32,612 nt of DNA, from NCBI GenBank assembly GCA_963205175.1, contig CAUJIW010000142.1, forward strand, positions 1-32,612, read 5' to 3'. Numbering within the stretch: the first letter of the stretch is position 1; each line of letters starts with the position of its first letter. The position numbers and the translations under genes were made by a program. Under the pieces are notes generated by a model, which worked only from the letters and a program-made list of their open reading frames with translations, ran no database searches and had not been told where the DNA came from. Source of the DNA: Pseudomonadota bacterium. Its GTDB lineage: Bacteria > Pseudomonadota > Alphaproteobacteria > Sphingomonadales > Sphingomonadaceae. Positions 27,899-32,612 of this stretch are shown piece by piece.

Positions 27899-29416
27899 GT
27901 GGACGCCAGCCCCTCGTTCGACGCCTTCGCCCGCACCTTCGAGGCTGGCCAGGCCCAGTGTCTGTGGCTGCGCCGGGTCGCCGACACCGAGACGCCGGTC
28001 TCGGCGATGCTCAAGATCGGCCTCGACGGGCCACCCTCCTTCCTGCTGGAATCGGTGGAAGGTGGCGCGGTGCGCGGGCGCTACTCACTGATCGGCCTGG
28101 CGCCTGACCTGATCTGGCGTGCTCAGGGCACCCGCTGTGAAGTCGCCCGTGACGCGCTCAACGCACCAGAGGCTTTCACGCCGCTGCCCGGCGCGCCGCT
28201 GGACGAGTTGCGGGCGCTGATCGCCGCCTGCCGCATGGACGTGCCCGACGCCCTGCCCAGGGCGCTGGCCATGCTGGTCGGCTACATGAGCTACGAGACC
28301 ATCAATCTCGTCGAGCGCCTGCCATCGCCCAGGGCCGACCCGCTGGGCCTGCCCGACCTGTTTTTCATCCGCCCGACCGTGCTGCTGGTGTTCGATCGTC
28401 TCAAGGACGAGCTGTTCCTGATCGCGCCGGTCTACCCTGACTCGGCGGCCACCGACGCCCGCGCCGCCTACGACCAGGCGCGCGACCGCCTGCACGCTGT
28501 CGCCGCCCGGCTGGACCGGCCGATGCCGCCGTCCCGCCTCGACGCGGGGGCGGTGCCGGATGTGGCGGTCACGCCGCAGCTTGCGCCCGGCCGCTATGGC
28601 GAGATGGTGGCCCGCGCCAAGGAATACATCGCCGCCGGCGACATCTTCCAGGTGGTGCTGGCCCAGCGCTTCTCCACCCCCTTCACCCTGCCGCCGATCG
28701 AGCTCTATCGGGCGCTGCGGCGGATCAACCCCTCGCCATTCCTCTATTTCCTCAATCTGCCCGGCTTCGCGGTCATCGGCTCAAGCCCGGAAATTCTGGT
28801 GCGGGTGCGGGATGGTGACGTCACCGTCCGGCCGATCGCCGGCACCCGCCCGCGCGGCGCCACGGCGGAGGAGGACGAGGCCAACCGCGAGAGCCTGCTC
28901 GCCGACCCCAAGGAACTGGCCGAACATCTGATGCTGCTCGACCTTGGCCGCAACGACGTCGGCAGGGTCGCCGCCACCGGCACCGTCAAGGTGACCGAGA
29001 AATTCACCATCGAGATGTACAGCCACGTCATGCACATCGTCTCCAACGTGCGCGGCCGGCTCAGCCCCGACCACGACGCGGTCGACGCGCTGATGGCGGG
29101 CTTCCCCGCCGGTACCGTCTCCGGCGCGCCGAAGGTGCGGGCGATGGAGATCATCAACGAGCTGGAGCCGGAAAAGCGCGGCCCCTATGCCGGCGGCGTC
29201 GGCTATTTCTCCGCCGACGGCTCGATGGACAGCTGCATCGTGCTGCGCACCGCCATCGTCAAGGACGGCATGATGCATGTGCAGGCTGGCGCCGGCATTG
29301 TCGCCGACAGTGATCCGGTCGCCGAGCAGCGCGAATGCGAGGCGAAATCCGGGGCGCTGGTCTCCGCCGCGCGCGAGGCGGTGCGGCTGGCCCGCGAAGG
29401 CCGTTACGGCCAGTAG
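27899..29416 (+). CDS. trpE: anthranilate synthase component I
   Basis: TrpE makes anthranilate from chorismate, with ammonia supplied by TrpG. The 505-residue chorismate-binding protein shows the N-terminal tryptophan-feedback region including LLESVEGG and YSLIG, and the catalytic signatures RPIAGTRPRG, HLMLLDLGRNDVGRV, and FPAGTVSGAPKVRAMEII. The start is GTG 27899, close to the ppiD stop; the AGGA in the ppiD end is about 13 bases away, so translation may depend on coupling. Its partner trpG lies at 32388, separated by two unrelated genes. Confidence 0.96.
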   Translation: MDASPSFDAFARTFEAGQAQCLWLRRVADTETPVSAMLKIGLDGPPSFLLESVEGGAVRGRYSLIGLAPDLIWRAQGTRCEVARDALNAPEAFTPLPGAPLDELRALIAACRMDVPDALPRALAMLVGYMSYETINLVERLPSPRADPLGLPDLFFIRPTVLLVFDRLKDELFLIAPVYPDSAATDARAAYDQARDRLHAVAARLDRPMPPSRLDAGAVPDVAVTPQLAPGRYGEMVARAKEYIAAGDIFQVVLAQRFSTPFTLPPIELYRALRRINPSPFLYFLNLPGFAVIGSSPEILVRVRDGDVTVRPIAGTRPRGATAEEDEANRESLLADPKELAEHLMLLDLGRNDVGRVAATGTVKVTEKFTIEMYSHVMHIVSNVRGRLSPDHDAVDALMAGFPAGTVSGAPKVRAMEIINELEPEKRGPYAGGVGYFSADGSMDSCIVLRTAIVKDGMMHVQAGAGIVADSDPVAEQRECEAKSGALVSAAREAVRLAREGRYGQ

Positions 29417-29540
29417 CGCCAGTCCGGCGTGGCAAGCTGACAGCGATGACAGGGTGGCCCCCCGTCATCTCCGTTGCGCCCCTCCCCCTCCCTGAAGGAC
29501 AGTGGGTCATTAGCACAATGATGGCGTGGGGAGCGTGCCT

Positions 29541-31046
29541 GTGACTGAAACCATGACCCTTGAGCGGAAGGCCGCCAGCGGCGCGGTCGAGCATTTCGAC
29601 GTCCTGATCGTCGGCGCCGGCATCTCCGGCATCGGCGCCGCCTATCATCTGTCCACCCAGTGCCCGGGCAAGAGCTTCGTCATCCTCGACTCGCTGGAAA
29701 GCTTCGGCGGCACCTGGCTCACCCACAAATATCCCGGCATCCGCTCCGACAGCGACCTCTACACCTTCGGCTACCGCTTCAAGCCGTGGACCAGTGCGCC
29801 GATCGCCAGTGCCGCGGAGATCCTGAAGTACATGGGCGAGGTGATCGAGGAGAACGACCTCGGCCGCCACATCCGCTACCGCCACAAGATCGCCGCCGGC
29901 CACTGGTCGAGCGCCGACAACCTGTGGACGCTCGACGTCACCGATCTGGCGACCGGCGAGACTCGCACGTTCACCACCAATTTCCTGAGGATGTGCCAGG
30001 GCTATTACCATCACGACAAGGGCTACACCCCCGAATGGCCCGGCATGGCCGACTTCAAGGGCCGCATCGTCCACCCGCAGACCTGGCCCGAGGACATCGA
30101 CCTCAAGGGCAAGAAGGTGGTGGTGATCGGCTCCGGCGCCACGGCCGCCACCCTGGTGCCTGCCATCGCCGGCGACTGCGCGCACGTGACCATGCTGCAG
30201 CGCTCACCGACCTATTTCTACGCCGCTCCCAACGTCAACGAACTGGCCGACATGCTGCGTCAGCTCGACGTCGCGGAAGAAACGGTGCACGACATCGTAC
30301 GCCGCAAGGCGCTGTTCGACCTCAAGGAACTGTCGCGCCGCTCGCTGGAGGAGCCGGACGCGGTCAAGGCCGAGCTGCTGGCTGGCGTCAAGGCCTATCT
30401 CGGCCAGGACTATGACATCGAGAAGCACTTCACGCCGCGCTACCGCCCCTGGCAGCAGCGCCTGGCGTTCATTCCCGAAGGCGACATGTTCAAGGGCATC
30501 GCCTCGGGCAAGGCCTCGGTGGTCACCGACGAGATCGAGCGCTTCGACGCCACGGGCATCCAGCTGAAATCCGGCGAGCATCTCGACGCCGACATCATCA
30601 TCACCGCGACCGGCTTCAGCCTCAGCGTCCTTGGCAACATCGCCTTCGACATCGACGGCAAGCCGCTCAACCTCGCCGACAGTGTCACCTACCGCGGCAT
30701 GATGTTCACCGGCGTCCCCAACCTGCTGTGGATCTTCGGCTATTTCCGCGCCAGCTGGACCCTGCGGGTCGACATGCTCGGCGATTTCGTCTGCCGCCTG
30801 CTCAAACACATGGACACCAGGGGCGCGCACCGGGTGGAGGTCGCCTTGCGGCCGGAAGACAAGGACATGCCGCTGCTGCCCTGGATCGCCGCCGAGAACT
30901 TCAACCCCGGCTACCTGATGCGCGACCTGCACCTGCTGCCCAAGCGTGGCGACAAGCCGGAATGGCAGCACAATCAGGACTACTGGAAGGAGCGCGAGGA
31001 GATTCCCGCCATCGACCTCGACGGCCCGGAATTCGTCTACAAGTAA
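29541..31046 (+). CDS. flavin-containing monooxygenase, Baeyer-Villiger type
   Basis: This FAD/NADPH-dependent monooxygenase has 501 residues. The FAD loop is VGAGISGIGAAYHL near the N-terminus. FKGRIVHPQTWP fits the FxGxxxHxxxWP fingerprint of type I Baeyer-Villiger enzymes, and GSGATAATLVPAIAG is the NADPH Rossmann loop. These suggest oxygen insertion into ketones, or S- or N-oxidation as in EthA-like members. GTG 29541 has GGGGAG 8 bases upstream; other GTG codons at 29526 and 29535 and ATG 29553 are possible. It stands between trpE and trpG, which is unusual, and ends at a strong hairpin. Substrate unknown. Confidence 0.88.
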   Translation: MTETMTLERKAASGAVEHFDVLIVGAGISGIGAAYHLSTQCPGKSFVILDSLESFGGTWLTHKYPGIRSDSDLYTFGYRFKPWTSAPIASAAEILKYMGEVIEENDLGRHIRYRHKIAAGHWSSADNLWTLDVTDLATGETRTFTTNFLRMCQGYYHHDKGYTPEWPGMADFKGRIVHPQTWPEDIDLKGKKVVVIGSGATAATLVPAIAGDCAHVTMLQRSPTYFYAAPNVNELADMLRQLDVAEETVHDIVRRKALFDLKELSRRSLEEPDAVKAELLAGVKAYLGQDYDIEKHFTPRYRPWQQRLAFIPEGDMFKGIASGKASVVTDEIERFDATGIQLKSGEHLDADIIITATGFSLSVLGNIAFDIDGKPLNLADSVTYRGMMFTGVPNLLWIFGYFRASWTLRVDMLGDFVCRLLKHMDTRGAHRVEVALRPEDKDMPLLPWIAAENFNPGYLMRDLHLLPKRGDKPEWQHNQDYWKEREEIPAIDLDGPEFVYK

Positions 31047-31067
31047 GCCGCTCACCGCACCCATGAC

Positions 31068-31094
31068 ACAGGCCCCGGCCACGCCGGGGCCTGT
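31068..31094. terminator. strong hairpin between convergent genes
   Basis: ACAGGCCCCGGC-CAC-GCCGGGGCCTGT is a perfect 12-bp stem with a 3-base loop, 21 bases after the monooxygenase stop. It has no T tract on either strand, so it probably works as a 3' stabiliser or bidirectional end with Rho. The next 108 bases to the deacetylase stop hold nothing recognisable. Confidence 0.6.
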
Positions 31095-31202
31095 CGCGCG
31101 TGACCGGCGCATCCGGGCCGGGTGCGGGATGGTTCCGAGGCCCGGCCGCAAAGACCGCCGGCCGCAAGAATCGCCTGCCTCAGGGATCGGTGGTTTCGGG
31201 GC

Positions 31203-32282
31203 TCACCCCCGTGCGAGCCGCCAGTAGGGCGAGCCCCGGGTGGCGATGACGGTACTGACCGGCACCAGTTCGATGCCACGATCCGCCAGTGTCGGTGCCC
31301 AGCGCGCCAGCGCCGCCAATGTCTCGCCATGCGGGTGGCCGATGGCGATGGCCGAGCCGAAGCGGCGCGCCAGCGCCTCAGTCTGCGCCAGCTGCTGACC
31401 GAGGTAGCGCGCGTCGCGGTGGTTGTCGAGAAACACGTCACGCTCGGCGTAGGGCACGCCCCGTGTCGCCGCGACGTCCCGCGCCACCGACCGGGCGGTG
31501 GTCCGGGAATCAAGGAAGTAGACGCCGCGCGCCTTCTGTTCGGCCAGCACCAGCGCCATGCCGTCATCCCACTGGGTGAACACGCTGCCCATGTGATTGT
31601 TGACGCCGTCGAACAGATGGATGCGCTCCATGTTCCACGCCAGCCGCTGTTCGAGGTCCGCCTGACCCAGCCGAGTGAGCAGCGCCTGCGGGCCAGGGTC
31701 GCCGCCCGGCCCGGCCTCCATCGGCAGATGCACCAATCGTTCGTGGCCGTTGTCGCGGGCACGCGCCAGATGCTGCTCCAGATTGTCGCCATAAGGCAGG
31801 AACGCCAGCGTCATGCCGGCCGGCAACCGGGTGGCGGCCAGCGTCTCCGCCTGCTTCAGGCCCAGATCGTCGATCACCACCGCCACCTGCGCCAGCCCCG
31901 AGGCCGGCCGGGCCAGCGGCGGCAGGACGCGCGGCACCCGCGGCCCCGGATCGGCCGGCGCCAGCGATGGTGCCGGCGGCAAGGCCCGCGGCACCGTCAG
32001 CGGCACATCCAGTGAGGCCAGTTCGACCAGACCGTCGTCGGCATCGATCAGCCCCGGCGGCAGCGACAGAGCGATGTCGGGGGATGCCCGGGGCACGACA
32101 GCGGCGCCCGGCAGGAGGGGGGCATCACCCAGCACCTGCCGGCGCACGAACCCGAGCCAGGCGGAAGCGCCGGCGGCGCCAAGACCGAAAGCGACCGCCC
32201 GGCGGCTCCAGCCCCGCCCGCTGGCGGTATCGCCGGCGGCCGCGCCTGTCTCTGCCTGTCGCTCGTCGGGGTCGTTCACCAT
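31203..32282 (-). CDS. divergent polysaccharide deacetylase family protein
   Basis: This belongs to the divergent polysaccharide deacetylase group (YibQ-like, PF04748) and has 359 residues. The N-terminus has a twin-arginine-like GRGWSRRAVAFGLGAAGASAW followed by a low-complexity proline-rich linker (about 60-130), so it is probably exported or membrane-attached. The catalytic-like domain begins VAVVIDDLGL and continues with LAFLPYGDN, HLPMEAGPGGDPGP, NNHMGSVFT, YFLDSRTT and AIGHPH. The Asp and His pattern is that of the family, whose activity is largely untested. The start is ATG 32282. It runs opposite to the trp genes and lies between trpE and trpG. Confidence 0.85.
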   Translation of the reverse strand: MVNDPDERQAETGAAAGDTASGRGWSRRAVAFGLGAAGASAWLGFVRRQVLGDAPLLPGAAVVPRASPDIALSLPPGLIDADDGLVELASLDVPLTVPRALPPAPSLAPADPGPRVPRVLPPLARPASGLAQVAVVIDDLGLKQAETLAATRLPAGMTLAFLPYGDNLEQHLARARDNGHERLVHLPMEAGPGGDPGPQALLTRLGQADLEQRLAWNMERIHLFDGVNNHMGSVFTQWDDGMALVLAEQKARGVYFLDSRTTARSVARDVAATRGVPYAERDVFLDNHRDARYLGQQLAQTEALARRFGSAIAIGHPHGETLAALARWAPTLADRGIELVPVSTVIATRGSPYWRLARG

Positions 32283-32290
32283 CGTCTCAC

Positions 32291-32320
32291 GGTTTAGTGC
32301 GTGAAAAAGATGGCGGTCAA
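32291..32320 (-). promoter_or_regulatory. candidate deacetylase promoter
   Basis: On the minus strand TTGACC (32315-32320) and TAAACC (32291-32296) are 18 bases apart. The transcript would begin near 32284, almost at the ATG at 32282, so either the mRNA is nearly leaderless or the true start is downstream. Confidence 0.3.
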
Positions 32321-32387
32321 ACGCGAAATTTTGGATAACGCCCCGGCCCCGGCACACCATCGCCGGGCAACGCGGGACTGGAACAGC

Positions 32388-32612
32388 ATGATCGTCGTCA
32401 TCGATAACTATGACAGCTTCACCTACAACCTCGTCCACTATCTGGGCGAGCTGGGGGCCGAGCTTGCCATCCATCGCAACGACCAGATCGGCGTCGCCGA
32501 CGTGCTGGCGCTCAACCCGCAGGCGATTCTGCTGTCGCCGGGGCCCTGCACGCCCAACGAGGCGGGCATCTGCCTCGACCTGATCGCCGCCGCCGCCGAG
32601 CGCCGGCTGCCG
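32388..32612 (+). CDS. trpG: anthranilate synthase component II (5' part)
   Basis: This is the glutamine amidotransferase subunit that supplies ammonia to TrpE. Only the first 75 codons are in the window, open to the right edge. They begin [20 protein letters not shown] and contain the family stretch [13 protein letters not shown], which binds glutamine near the oxyanion site; the catalytic Cys would follow outside. The para-aminobenzoate subunit PabA has the same start, but the neighbouring trpE favours TrpG. It is probably followed by trpD and trpC. Confidence 0.9.
   Translation, partial: MIVVIDNYDSFTYNLVHYLGELGAELAIHRNDQIGVADVLALNPQAILLSPGPCTPNEAGICLDLIAAAAERRLP

Overview
The window is dense, GC-rich chromosomal DNA from an alphaproteobacterium, most likely a member of Rhodospirillales or a close relative. 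The evidence is the alphaproteobacterial gene order (DUF4164 - zapA - 6S RNA - 5-formyl-THF cyclo-ligase; tkt - gap - pgk - class I aldolase - thiE; tpiA - secG - pyrG diverging from ppiD - trpE). Species or genus cannot be read from the sequence alone. About 30 protein genes, two tRNAs and one 6S RNA fill the window. No gene-free stretch exceeds 300 bases, and there are no insertion sequences, phage genes or CRISPR arrays.

Layout from left to right. 1-1203: the start of a respiratory complex I operon (nuoA, nuoB, leftward), with a 63-bp tandem duplication where nuoC would be expected. 1204-2733: suhB-type inositol monophosphatase and elongation factor P. 2949-5623: a two-gene leftward unit of unknown function, a 99-residue protein followed by a 745-residue zincin with a metzincin-like site. 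5780-11954: a leftward central-carbon cluster (transketolase, GAPDH, PGK, DhnA-type aldolase, ThiE). 12095-14634: rightward coiled-coil protein, ZapA, 6S RNA, folate cyclo-ligase, NUDIX hydrolase, DUF2842 and chorismate mutase. 14734-16847: two convergent L,D-transpeptidases. 16932-17008: tRNA-Asp. 17122-20430: glutathione-dependent formaldehyde dehydrogenase, a SnoaL-like protein and a MOP-family flippase. 20621-21610: an unrecognised membrane-anchored cysteine-rich protein. 21705-21781: tRNA-Pro. 21890-25775: a potassium-channel-like protein with a zinc ribbon, CTP synthase, SecG and triosephosphate isomerase. 25964-32612: PpiD-like foldase, trpE, a flavin monooxygenase, a divergent polysaccharide deacetylase and the start of trpG.

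Most of the window is housekeeping: energy conservation, glycolysis/pentose phosphate, translation, cell division, peptidoglycan cross-linking and tryptophan synthesis. Several promoters are legible as sigma70-like hexamer pairs with 16-18 bp spacing, including one for 6S RNA whose -10 box contains the zapA stop codon and a back-to-back pair between tkt and the zapA operon.

The least explained parts are the metzincin-like two-gene unit, the eight-cysteine membrane protein, the zinc-ribbon channel, a dispersed palindrome family (three copies) and the tandem 63-bp unit next to nuoB. I did not find an obvious complete new defence or mobile system. The metzincin pair is the best candidate for something undescribed.
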